This document shows, in pieces, positions 1 through 7,474 of a stretch of DNA of 14,727 bases. The notes below the pieces were generated by a model. The model was not told the DNA's origin, ran no database searches, and saw nothing but the letters and a program-made list of their open reading frames with translations. A program made the translations under genes and the position numbers. How positions within the stretch are numbered: the stretch's first letter is position 1; every line of letters starts with the position of its first letter. Source of the DNA: Lachnoclostridium sp. UBA1781 (GTDB taxonomy: Bacteria > Bacillota > Clostridia > Lachnospirales > Lachnospiraceae). The stretch covers positions 1 to 14,727 of the forward strand of contig DCGJ01000033.1 in assembly GCA_002315495.1 (NCBI GenBank), given 5' to 3'.

Positions 1-220
1 GGGTGGAAAGATGTCCGCAAGCGCTGTATTGGTTGTGAAGGACGGACAGACCAGACTGATTACCGTAAAGGATCAGGATACCGTATCCCGTATTGTAGAG
101 ATGGCTCCGGATATTATCCGTCGATTGATGGCAGTCTTTAAGAAGGGTGGCAGTGAGCTCGGCGAGGAAGTTAGTGACGAGCAGATTGATACCATCGCTG
201 AGGAGATTTTGAAGGATTGA
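1..220 (+). CDS. GerW/YtfJ-family protein, C-terminal part (5' end outside window)
   Basis: The reading frame is open from base 2 to the TGA at 218-220, so this is the tail of a longer gene. It reads G-G-K-M-S-A-S-A-V-L-V-V-K-D-G-Q and then V-S-R-I-V-E-M-A-P-D-I-I. This resembles the end of GerW/YtfJ proteins, where a glycine-rich stretch is followed by 'P-x-A-F-L-V-I...G-x-V-(R/K)-L-L' and a helical 'M-A-P-x-x-I' segment. In Bacillus, GerW is a spore protein linked to germination; relatives also occur widely in Clostridia, where the role is less clear. The ATG at 11 is probably internal, because the two preceding Gly codons fit the family's glycine-rich region. The last residues form an acidic helix. 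I infer the family from this short tail only; no other family fits better. Confidence 0.6.
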   Translation, partial: GGKMSASAVLVVKDGQTRLITVKDQDTVSRIVEMAPDIIRRLMAVFKKGGSELGEEVSDEQIDTIAEEILKD

Positions 221-283
221 TTTCCGGTGAAATCGTCCCGCATTTTCACTAAAAAATTCTTTGCTATTTCTTGAAAAAAGTTC

Positions 284-312
284 TTGCATTTTACAATCGT
301 TTTTGATAGAAT
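284..312 (+). promoter_or_regulatory. SigA-type promoter for rpmB
   Basis: A -35 box TTGCAT (284-289) and a -10 box TAGAAT (307-312) are separated by exactly 17 bases in an AT-rich gap between the GerW-like gene and rpmB. Transcription would start near 319, leaving a leader of about 50 bases before the rpmB start. Confidence 0.7.
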
Positions 313-368
313 AGCGTTGTTTCGGGTAGAAAAACCCTAGTATGTAGAAAAAAGGAGGTGCTTTGGTC

Positions 369-566
369 ATGGCAAAGTGTGATATCTGTGATAAGGGCGC
401 TCTTTTCGGTAGACAGATCAGTATTACCAGAAGTCAGGTTTCCGGAAGAGCTAATAGAATGTGGAAATCTAACGTTAGAACTGTAAAGGTTAAGGTTAAC
501 GGTGGTACCAAGACGATGCATGTTTGCGCAGCTTGTCTTCGTTCCGGTAAAGTAGAGAGAGCTTAA
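369..566 (+). CDS. rpmB: 50S ribosomal protein L28
   Basis: This 65-residue protein is a component of the large ribosomal subunit. It begins M-A-K-C-D-I-C and carries the L28 core (S-x-V-S-G-R-A-N-R-M-W-K-S-N, then V-K-V-N-G-G). It ends with H-V-C-A-A-C-L-R-S-G-K-V. The two Cys pairs (C4/C7 and a C-x-x-C near residues 53-56) mark the zinc-binding 'C+' form of L28. Length is normal for Firmicutes. I chose the ATG at 369 rather than the in-frame TTG at 363. The ATG sits 10 bases after the GGAGG core of a near-perfect Shine-Dalgarno at 353-360 and gives the standard M-A-K start. It has its own promoter upstream and a hairpin terminator downstream, so it is probably a single-gene transcript next to the asp23-fakA unit, a neighbourhood conserved in Firmicutes. 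Confidence 0.95.
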   Translation: MAKCDICDKGALFGRQISITRSQVSGRANRMWKSNVRTVKVKVNGGTKTMHVCAACLRSGKVERA

Positions 567-596
567 TTGCTGTCATAACATTAGACGAAACTTATT

Positions 597-627
597 GAGC
601 GGGTGGAGTAGTCCAGCCGCTCTTATT
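597..627 (+). terminator. Probable intrinsic terminator after rpmB
   Basis: An 11-base arm (597-607) pairs with 612-622 around the loop GTAG, with one G-G mismatch in the middle. The GC-rich stem is followed by a short T-rich run (TTATT). The T-tract is modest, so termination may be partial. Confidence 0.6.
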
Positions 628-737
628 ATGCCGTTTTGTACATGTGAATTCATAAACAGAAAGTGTATTAGTGTCGGAAAAAGAATAAACTTTCTTTTAT
701 ATTTTAGAAACTTGTTTCTTTTTCGGACAAAACAAGG

Positions 738-743
738 TATAAT
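738..743 (+). promoter_or_regulatory. Probable promoter -10 box for asp23-fakA
   Basis: TATAAT at 738-743 matches the -10 consensus exactly in an AT-rich gap. The -35 is less clear: TTTCTT (715-720) has 17-base spacing but a poor match, while TTGTTT (712-717) matches better but is 20 bases away. The 5' leader would be about 50 bases long and hold small hairpins at 750-761 and 773-785. Nothing else gene-like is seen between 628 and 800. Confidence 0.5.
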
Positions 744-800
744 ACCAACGGACTTATGTCCAATAATCTGTAGCACCGCGGGTGCGGAACAGGGGGTTTT

Positions 801-1157
801 ATGGAAGGTAGTTTATCCACAAACATTGGTGAGGTTTATATTGACCGTGAAGTGATTATGCAGTATGCAGGTTCTGCAGCCATGGAATGCTTTGGCGTTG
901 TCGGAATGGCAGCGGTAAGCATGAAGGACGGTTTGGCAAGACTTCTCAAGAAGGATAGTCTGACACATGGTGTGAATATTCATGTGGCAGATAACAAGAT
1001 TCGTGTGGATCTTCATGTAATTGTATCTTACGGTATCAGCATTAAAGCCGTATGTATCAATCTTTGTGAGAATGTAAAATATCGCGTAGAAGAGCTTTCG
1101 GGCTTGGTAGTTGATAAGGTAAATGTCTATGTTGAGGGCGTTCGTGTCATCGACTAA
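801..1157 (+). CDS. Asp23/Gls24 family envelope stress protein (YloU-like)
   Basis: This 118-residue protein matches the Asp23/Gls24 family across its whole length. The N-terminus reads G-x-I-x-V-x-x-x-V-I-like (I-G-E-V-Y-I-D-R-E-V-I). Then come A-A-x-E-C-F-G-V-V-G-M, a central D-L-H-V-I-V-S-Y-G beta segment and a C-terminal V-x-V-Y-V-E-G-V. Asp23 proteins are small, cytoplasmic and often membrane-associated, and are tied to cell-envelope homeostasis. The gene before fakA (yloU in Bacillus) is the classic context, as here. I chose the ATG at 801 because it gives the family's usual N-terminus. Its Shine-Dalgarno (AGGGGG, 791-796) is imperfect and only 4 bases away, so translation may be modest or structure-dependent. 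It is 47 bases upstream of fakA with no terminator between them, so the two are probably co-transcribed. Confidence 0.9.
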   Translation: MEGSLSTNIGEVYIDREVIMQYAGSAAMECFGVVGMAAVSMKDGLARLLKKDSLTHGVNIHVADNKIRVDLHVIVSYGISIKAVCINLCENVKYRVEELSGLVVDKVNVYVEGVRVID

Positions 1158-1204
1158 TTACACGCGATTCGATAATAAGTAACTTTTTGGAGGTATTGTT
1201 TCCA

Positions 1205-2902
1205 ATGTCGCAGAGTTCAATTGACGCTAAGCTTGTTCGTAGCATGTTCTACGCAGGCGCCAAGAAATTGGAATCAGAAAAAGAAGTAATCAATGAATTG
1301 AATGTATTCCCGGTTCCGGACGGAGATACGGGTACCAATATGACCATGACGATTATGTCTGCGGTCAAGGAGGTTGCTGCCGTTTCCGATTTGGATATGA
1401 AGAGCCTTACGAAGGCAATGTCTTCGGGTTCTTTGAAGGGCGCAAGAGGTAACTCCGGTGTTATCCTTTCCCAGCTGATGCGTGGCTTTTGCCGTGTGGC
1501 AGGGAATTATGATGAGGTAACCGTTTCGGTAGCCAGTGAAGCATTTGCAAAGGCAGTCGAAACCGCTTACAACGCAGTTATGAAGCCGAAGGAAGGCACG
1601 ATTCTTACCGTTGCCAAGGCCGGCGCAGTTGCTGCCGAGGAGATTTCCGAGAAGACCGAGGACCTGGAGGAGTTCCTGCAGTATGTCATCGAGAAGATGG
1701 AGATTGCTCTTGAGCACACTCCGGACCAGTTACCGGTATTGAAGGAAGCAGGAGTGGTAGACTCCGGCGGTACTGGACTTCTTGAGGTTATGTATGGTGT
1801 TCGTGATGCACTTCTTGGTAAAGCTCCGGAAGAGTATGATTTCGCGGCTCCTACCGGAAATGCTCCTAAGAAGGCAACCGGTGCTGCAAGCGAGGACATC
1901 TCCACCGCAGACATCAAATTCGGTTACTGTACTGAGTTCATTATTATGCTTGAAAAGGAGTTTCCAATTGAGGCAGAAACTGCATTTAAGGCATATTTGT
2001 CTTCCATTGGTGATTCTATCGTATGTGTGGCAGACGATGAAATTGTAAAGATTCATGTTCATACCAACGACCCGGGTCTTGCAATTCAGAAGGCACTTAC
2101 CTATGGTCAGCTGACACGCATGAAGATTGACAATATGCGCGAAGAGCACAATGAGCGCGTGATTCAGAATGCAGAAAAGGAAGCTGTGAAGCAGCTTGCG
2201 GAGGATGAGAAGCTGGAGGCTGTTAAGGATTCCATCGAGCTTAAGGGCTTTGGTTTTATTGCAGTATCCGCAGGCGAGGGTATGACCGAAATCTTCAAAG
2301 GGCTTGGTGTGGACTACGTGATTTCCGGTGGTCAGACAATGAATCCGAGTACAGAGGATATGCTGAAGGCCATTGATCTGGTTCCGGCGAAGGACATTTA
2401 CATTCTTCCGAATAACAGCAATATTATTCTTGCCGCACAGCAGGCGAAGAGCCTTGTTGGCGATAAGAATATCTATGTAATTCCATCGAAGACGATTCCT
2501 CAGGGAATCTCCGCAATGATTAATTTCCATCCGGAGATGAGCGGTGAGGAGAATGAAGCTGCCATGACCGAGTCTCTTGCTGCGGTAAAGAGCGGTGAGG
2601 TTACCTATGCGGTTCGTGATACGAGCTTCGAAGGCCATGAGATTCATGAGGGTGACATCATGGGTATCAATGATAAGGGGATCGCTGCGGTTGGTCGCGA
2701 TTTGAATGATACCACGTTTGATTTGATTCAGGGTATGGTAGATGACGAGTCTACGCTGATTAGCCTTTATTACGGCTCCGATTTGGAGGAGGAGAAGGCA
2801 CAGGAATTGGCGGATCGTTTGATGGATACCTATGATTATGTGGATGTTGAAGTACAGCCGGGTGGACAGCCGGTTTACTACTATATCCTTTCCGTAGAAT
2901 AA
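1205..2902 (+). CDS. fakA: Fatty acid kinase catalytic subunit FakA (DhaL/DegV-type, YloV-like)
   Basis: FakA phosphorylates fatty acids held by a FakB (DegV-type) partner, feeding exogenous fatty acids into phospholipid synthesis. The 565-residue product has the N-terminal DhaL ATP-binding domain. It shows N-V-F-P-V-P-D-G-D-T-G-T-N (Mg-binding Asp39 and Asp41), G-A-R-G-N-S-G (79-85) and D-S-G-G-T-G (186-191). A middle domain has G-Y-C-T-E-F and I-H-V-H-T-N-D-P-G. The C-terminal domain has G-G-Q-T-M-N-P-S-T and L-P-N-N-S-N. Length is typical for FakA (about 550). The ATG at 1205 is preferred over an in-frame TTG at 1187, which overlaps the Shine-Dalgarno itself (GGAGG, 1189-1193). Spacing to the ATG is 11 bases, slightly long. 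No FakB gene lies in the window, which is usual. A strong terminator follows. Confidence 0.93.
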   Translation: MSQSSIDAKLVRSMFYAGAKKLESEKEVINELNVFPVPDGDTGTNMTMTIMSAVKEVAAVSDLDMKSLTKAMSSGSLKGARGNSGVILSQLMRGFCRVAGNYDEVTVSVASEAFAKAVETAYNAVMKPKEGTILTVAKAGAVAAEEISEKTEDLEEFLQYVIEKMEIALEHTPDQLPVLKEAGVVDSGGTGLLEVMYGVRDALLGKAPEEYDFAAPTGNAPKKATGAASEDISTADIKFGYCTEFIIMLEKEFPIEAETAFKAYLSSIGDSIVCVADDEIVKIHVHTNDPGLAIQKALTYGQLTRMKIDNMREEHNERVIQNAEKEAVKQLAEDEKLEAVKDSIELKGFGFIAVSAGEGMTEIFKGLGVDYVISGGQTMNPSTEDMLKAIDLVPAKDIYILPNNSNIILAAQQAKSLVGDKNIYVIPSKTIPQGISAMINFHPEMSGEENEAAMTESLAAVKSGEVTYAVRDTSFEGHEIHEGDIMGINDKGIAAVGRDLNDTTFDLIQGMVDDESTLISLYYGSDLEEEKAQELADRLMDTYDYVDVEVQPGGQPVYYYILSVE

Positions 2903-2915
2903 GCTTTGATGTATG

Positions 2916-2957
2916 GCTCCGGCCTTGACAGTGGTCAGGGTCGGGGCTTTTTGTTTT
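2916..2957 (+). terminator. Strong intrinsic terminator after fakA
   Basis: Fourteen consecutive pairs (three of them G-T) join 2916-2929 to 2934-2947 around the loop AGTG. The stem is followed by TTTTTGTTTT. This should end the asp23-fakA transcript, so recG needs its own promoter or read-through. No convincing promoter is visible at 2958-3000; GATAAT at 2971-2976 is the best -10 candidate but lacks a well-spaced -35. Confidence 0.9.
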
Positions 2958-3012
2958 AGTATGCAGACTCGATAATGTGTTGGAGCAATCTTTTCTTGAA
3001 TAAGGAGAAACC

Positions 3013-5064
3013 ATGGACTGGAATACACCGGTTACGAAAATAAAAGGTGTCGGCGAAGTGACGGCGAAGCGATTCAAAAACCTGGGGGTGGAGACCGCCG
3101 GGGAATTGTTGCGGCATTTTCCAAAGGGATACGAAGAGTATCAGATGCCGATTCCTTGTAACCGAGTACGGCCGGATTCTTTGGTGAGCGTGGAACTAAC
3201 CCTCGTAAAATCGCCGAAAATGTTTAAGAAAGGGCGTTTTGAGATTCTGTCTGCAGAGGGAAAGGACCACACCGGATATGTGGAACTGGTATGGTTTAAT
3301 CAGCCGTATCTTAAGCAGAAGCTGGTCCTTGGAAAGCATCTTATCTTCCGTGGAAAGATTACAAAAGAATATGGGAAATTGAAGATGACGCAGCCGGAGA
3401 TTTATGAGAAGGAAAAATACCTTCCGATGCTTCGTTGTCTTCGCCCAATCTACAGTCTGACAGCAGGACTTAATCAGAAAACGGTGCAAAAGTCGGTGGA
3501 GGCGGTGCTTACATCCATCGATGTGCCGGACCTGGTACCGCAGGGCATTCGAAGAGAATATAAACTGATGAAGTTATCCGAGGCGTATCGGGCAATTCAT
3601 TTTCCGGAGGATTCCGATATTACAAAGGAAGCCATTCGCCGATTGGCATTTGATGAATTCTTTACCTTTTTGCTTACCATGCGTGGGCTGAAGTCCGCCA
3701 TGGCGGTAGTTCCGAACTGTCATGTGTTAAAGAAACATGAATTATCGGATCGGGTTCGCGCGTCCTTCCCGTTTGAACTGACGGAAGGCCAACAGACGGC
3801 AATGAAGGATATTTTTCATGACCTTTCCGGCTGCACCCCGATGAACCGGTTATTACAGGGAGATGTTGGCTCCGGAAAGACCGCTGTAGCAATTTTATCC
3901 CTTGTTGCGATGGTGGAAAATGGCTCCCAGGGCGTTCTTATGGCGCCAACCGAGGTGCTGGCGCAGCAGCATTTTCAGAGCATTTCCGAGCTGCTTATTC
4001 CGTTTGGCATTCGCGTAGGTCTGCTGGTTGGTTCGATGACAGCAAGCCAGAAGCGGGAGATGCGAAAGATGGCCGAGACGGGGGACGTGGATATCGTCAT
4101 TGGTACCCATGCGCTGTTCCAGGACGAGGTGCATTTTCATAAGCTTGGGCTTGCGATTGTGGATGAGCAGCACCGATTTGGCGTAAAACAGAGGGAACAG
4201 CTCGCATCGAAGGGAGAGAGTGTGCATGTACTGATTATGAGTGCGACTCCGATTCCGCGTACACTGGCGGTGATGTTATACGGGGATATGGACCTCACCA
4301 TTCTCTCTGAACTCCCGAAAAACCGTATTCCGATTAAGTCGTGTCTGGTGGATCCGTCCTATCATCCGACCGCATATCGGTTCTTAAAGAAGCATATTCA
4401 GGCCGGTGAGCAGGCCTATGTCATCTGCCCGATGGTAGAAGACAGTGAAACCGTTGAGGCGGAAAATGTGGTGGAATACACCGAGAAGCTGAGGGCTGCA
4501 CTGGCAGGCATTCCTTCGGAGAACGGAAGTGATAGCGAAAGGGAGCCGGTTGTGGAGTATGTTCACGGAAAGCTCTCGGCAGCAGAGAAGAATGCGAGAA
4601 TGACCGCATTTTCAGAGGGGAAGATTGATATTCTTGTAAGCACGACGGTTGTTGAAGTCGGAATTAATGTACCGAATGCAACTGTGATTATGATTGAAAA
4701 TGCGGAGCGGTTCGGTCTGTCGTCCCTTCATCAGCTTCGTGGTCGCGTCGGAAGAGGTTCCCTGCAGTCCTACTGTATTCTGGTGCAGGGAAAGGAGAGC
4801 GAGGAGACAAAGGAACGACTGGGAGCACTGGTCAAATCAAACGATGGCTTCTTTCTTGCAGAGGAGGACTTGCGCCTTCGCGGACCCGGAGATTTCTTTG
4901 GAATCCGTCAAAGCGGAGATATGGATTTTGCCATTGCGGACATTGTTCGCGATAAGGAAATGCTCGTAAATGCCAAGCAGGCGGTGGAGCATTTGTCGGA
5001 GGAGGAGTGTGAGCGCCTCACACAGGAATTGGTTGCGATTCAAGGCGTATCTATGGTATACTAG
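3013..5064 (+). CDS. recG: ATP-dependent DNA helicase RecG
   Basis: RecG is a double-stranded DNA translocase that remodels stalled replication forks and Holliday junctions. The 683-residue product has a helix-hairpin-like N-terminus (I-K-G-V-G-E-V-T-A-K-R) and then an OB-fold 'wedge' domain (about residues 55-130) that binds branched DNA. Helicase motifs follow: Walker A G-D-V-G-S-G-K-T (283-290), D-E-Q-H box (384-387) and S-A-T-P-I-P-R-T. The second RecA-like domain has V-S-T-T-V-V-E-V-G-I-N-V-P and H-Q-L-R-G-R-V-G-R-G. The C-terminal translocation motif includes E-E-D-L-R-L-R-G-P-G-D-F-F-G. Length and motif order are complete. The start is supported by AAGGAG about 6 bases upstream of the ATG. 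The next gene begins 29 bases after the stop with no terminator, so the glycosylation cassette downstream may share recG's transcript. Confidence 0.96.
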   Translation: MDWNTPVTKIKGVGEVTAKRFKNLGVETAGELLRHFPKGYEEYQMPIPCNRVRPDSLVSVELTLVKSPKMFKKGRFEILSAEGKDHTGYVELVWFNQPYLKQKLVLGKHLIFRGKITKEYGKLKMTQPEIYEKEKYLPMLRCLRPIYSLTAGLNQKTVQKSVEAVLTSIDVPDLVPQGIRREYKLMKLSEAYRAIHFPEDSDITKEAIRRLAFDEFFTFLLTMRGLKSAMAVVPNCHVLKKHELSDRVRASFPFELTEGQQTAMKDIFHDLSGCTPMNRLLQGDVGSGKTAVAILSLVAMVENGSQGVLMAPTEVLAQQHFQSISELLIPFGIRVGLLVGSMTASQKREMRKMAETGDVDIVIGTHALFQDEVHFHKLGLAIVDEQHRFGVKQREQLASKGESVHVLIMSATPIPRTLAVMLYGDMDLTILSELPKNRIPIKSCLVDPSYHPTAYRFLKKHIQAGEQAYVICPMVEDSETVEAENVVEYTEKLRAALAGIPSENGSDSEREPVVEYVHGKLSAAEKNARMTAFSEGKIDILVSTTVVEVGINVPNATVIMIENAERFGLSSLHQLRGRVGRGSLQSYCILVQGKESEETKERLGALVKSNDGFFLAEEDLRLRGPGDFFGIRQSGDMDFAIADIVRDKEMLVNAKQAVEHLSEEECERLTQELVAIQGVSMVY

Positions 5065-5093
5065 ATTGAACTTTTGTTTTGGAGGAATGTGAC

Positions 5094-7457
5094 ATGTTAG
5101 GTCTTTTGTATCTTTGCCTGTGCTTTGGTGTCGGTTTCGTCATCTGCACGCTGGCATTTCCTAAGTTAGGACAGATGACAAAGACAACGTATACAGGGAA
5201 AGAAATCGGCGTTTCGCCGCTTTTTGTGTTGTTTCCGGCCTGGTTCGTCACCGGTACGGTGCCGATGATTTGGGCGACCTACGGGTTTGCGTATTTGTTC
5301 CGAAATAAACCCGCATTTCATGCAGAGGCCGTCGATGGCGTACTGAAGGCAGCGCCGTTATACTGGGCGAATCTCATCGTGCTTCCGGTTGCAATTATGT
5401 TTGTTTTATTGGGAATCGGCGTGATTCTTTCGAAGAAGCGTCGTTCTCTGGTGAATCCGATTGCCGGTTTGAAGCTTCGTGAGATTGTTTATATTATTGC
5501 CGCATTTAGCTTGGTCTTTCTGCTCATGTGGTGGACCTTCTTTGTGCGTGAGGGACGTGTTTATGTTGGCGTGAGCGTATTCGGCGACTTTGCTCCGCAT
5601 CTCGGAATGATTCGTTCGTTTTCCTATGGCACAAACTTCCCGACTGCATATTCGCATTTTGCGGGAGAGGATATTAAGTATCATTTCCTATTTCAGTTTT
5701 TGGTGGGTAACCTGGAGTACCTGGGGTTGCGCATCGATTTTGCGTTTAATCTGCCGAGCTGTATCTCGATGTTTGGCGTGTTCCTTTTGTTGTATGCTTT
5801 CGCCGTTAAGCTTTCGGGAAAGCGTACCGTCGGATGTCTGGCCGGCCTGTTCTTTGCATTTCGTTCGGGCGACGCGCTGATGGAGTTTTTGGCGACGGTG
5901 GACACGAAGACTACCACGTATATGGAAGCGTTGCAGCAGAATATGACCTTTATTGGCGATACGCCGAATGAAAACTGGGGTCTCTGGAATCTGAATGTAT
6001 ACTGTAATCAGCGGCATCTGGCCATCGGTATGTGCGTGTTATTGTTTATTCTCTACATGATGACAGAATGTGTATTTAAAGCGGCCCGTCGTGTCAGTGC
6101 AGCGATTGCCGATGCCCAGGAAGCATTGGAAAATGCGGCACAGGAGAAATTGGAGAATGAAGTTCAGGAGGCATTGGAACAAGCTGCACAGCAGGAGGGA
6201 GAGAGTGCACCGGAGAATACGATCATGACGGTGTCGGAGAATCCTGCAACGGCTGTTCCGGAACGACTTCTCTGGTCGGAGCGTGTGCTGATTGCTTTAA
6301 AGAGCTCCTTAATGACATCTTCCGGCTGGGCACCTCGCTCCGTGGCTATCCCGATTGTACTGGGCATTTTGCTGGGGCTGAGTTCGTTCCTAAATGGCGC
6401 CTGTGTAATCGGATGTCTGGCCGTTTTGTTTGTGCTGGCCCTGGTATCCGACCATCGTTTGGAATTCGCTATGATTGCGATTATTACCGTTTGCTTCTCG
6501 GTTTTGGAGAGCCGTTTCTTTATCGACGGTTCCGCAGTGTCACCAAGCTACTATTTTGGCTTTATTGCAACGAATAAGAACCTGTTTGGAGTCGCTTCGT
6601 ACGTACTTACCCTGCTTGGAGTGTTACCAATCCTATTATTGGCCGCCACCGTGATTATAAACGGTACCCACAAGTGGATTCTGTTCGCATTTACCGCGCC
6701 GTTTATTCTTGCATTTACGTTGTCTCTTACGACAGACGTTACGGTAAATCATAAGTATATTATGCTTTCCGTGATGCTCGTGGGCATTTACGCGGCGATG
6801 TTTGTTCACTGGTTATTTAAGCGCTTCGGAGCATGGCCGAAGATGGTTGCCATCTTCCTGTTAGTCTGTATGACGGCCACCGGTTTTTACGATTTCACTT
6901 GTGTTTTGAAGAAAAATGACAGCAGTCACAGTGGATGTATTACCTTCGATATGGAGGATCCGGTGACACTCTGGTTTAAGGATCATGCAACCTCGCAGGA
7001 CATCGTGCTTTCGAGTTATTACTCGTTACATAAGATTGTTATGGGTGGAGCGATGCTATACTACGGATGGCCATATTTTGCATGGTCTGCCGGATATGAT
7101 ACGAATTTCAGAGACGCAGAGACCAAGGCGATGTTTGCCGCAAATACTCCAACAGAACTGAAAACGATGATTGAAGCCAACAACATTCGTTTTATCTACG
7201 TGGATAACGAGCTTCGAAGCAGTGACTACTTTGAACTGCACGAGGAAACCATTCGACATACCTATCAGGTCGCATTTGAGAATGGTAGTGAAATCGTGTA
7301 TGATACAACACTCCCGGTAACGGAAGAGGACCCGATGTACGATCCGTACTTTGATTACAACGCCTATATGGAAGCTATGTATGAAGAGGAAGAGTCCTAC
7401 GATGATGAGGATGTTTATGATGATGCCTATTATGAGGATATCGGAGACGAGGGTTAA
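5094..7457 (+). CDS. Large multi-spanning membrane protein, putative GT-C-type glycosyltransferase related to DUF2298
   Basis: The 787-residue product has many hydrophobic segments (I estimate about a dozen) and no named-family motif I can assign outright. Its landmarks parallel those of the DUF2298 protein two genes downstream: F-G-D-F-x-x-H near residues 163-169, F-A-G-E-D-I-K-Y-H-F at 189-198, then D-F-A-F-N-L. Near the C-terminus are G-W-P-Y-F-A-W (658-664) and F-I-Y-V-D-N-E (700-706). This suggests a diverged GT-C-fold enzyme acting outside the membrane on a lipid-linked sugar, which is inference. A charged Ala/Glu/Gln-rich loop (about 330-390) and an acidic, Tyr-rich tail (744-787) are unusual. 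I chose the ATG at 5094 because GGAGG at 5081-5085 is 8 bases away; an in-frame TTG at 5079 overlaps that site. The glycosyltransferase gene starts 17 bases after its stop, so the two are probably co-translated. Confidence 0.75.
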   Translation: MLGLLYLCLCFGVGFVICTLAFPKLGQMTKTTYTGKEIGVSPLFVLFPAWFVTGTVPMIWATYGFAYLFRNKPAFHAEAVDGVLKAAPLYWANLIVLPVAIMFVLLGIGVILSKKRRSLVNPIAGLKLREIVYIIAAFSLVFLLMWWTFFVREGRVYVGVSVFGDFAPHLGMIRSFSYGTNFPTAYSHFAGEDIKYHFLFQFLVGNLEYLGLRIDFAFNLPSCISMFGVFLLLYAFAVKLSGKRTVGCLAGLFFAFRSGDALMEFLATVDTKTTTYMEALQQNMTFIGDTPNENWGLWNLNVYCNQRHLAIGMCVLLFILYMMTECVFKAARRVSAAIADAQEALENAAQEKLENEVQEALEQAAQQEGESAPENTIMTVSENPATAVPERLLWSERVLIALKSSLMTSSGWAPRSVAIPIVLGILLGLSSFLNGACVIGCLAVLFVLALVSDHRLEFAMIAIITVCFSVLESRFFIDGSAVSPSYYFGFIATNKNLFGVASYVLTLLGVLPILLLAATVIINGTHKWILFAFTAPFILAFTLSLTTDVTVNHKYIMLSVMLVGIYAAMFVHWLFKRFGAWPKMVAIFLLVCMTATGFYDFTCVLKKNDSSHSGCITFDMEDPVTLWFKDHATSQDIVLSSYYSLHKIVMGGAMLYYGWPYFAWSAGYDTNFRDAETKAMFAANTPTELKTMIEANNIRFIYVDNELRSSDYFELHEETIRHTYQVAFENGSEIVYDTTLPVTEEDPMYDPYFDYNAYMEAMYEEEESYDDEDVYDDAYYEDIGDEG

Positions 7458-7474
7458 GAGAAAGGAGAATTGGA

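Noticed and set aside
227..249. Possible terminator after the GerW-like gene (GTGAAA/TTTCAC)
   Set aside because: The stem is only 6 AT-rich pairs with an 11-base loop and no T-tract directly behind it.
773..787. T-box-like ACCGCG string upstream of asp23
   Set aside because: The T-box antiterminator needs the longer AGGGTGG-ACCGCG context, a specifier stem and a terminator; none is present, and asp23 is not an amino acid gene.
1730..3028. 432-residue open frame on the minus strand opposite fakA
   Set aside because: It is a codon-bias shadow of a well-recognised FakA, runs across the terminator into the recG start, lacks a Shine-Dalgarno and matches no family.
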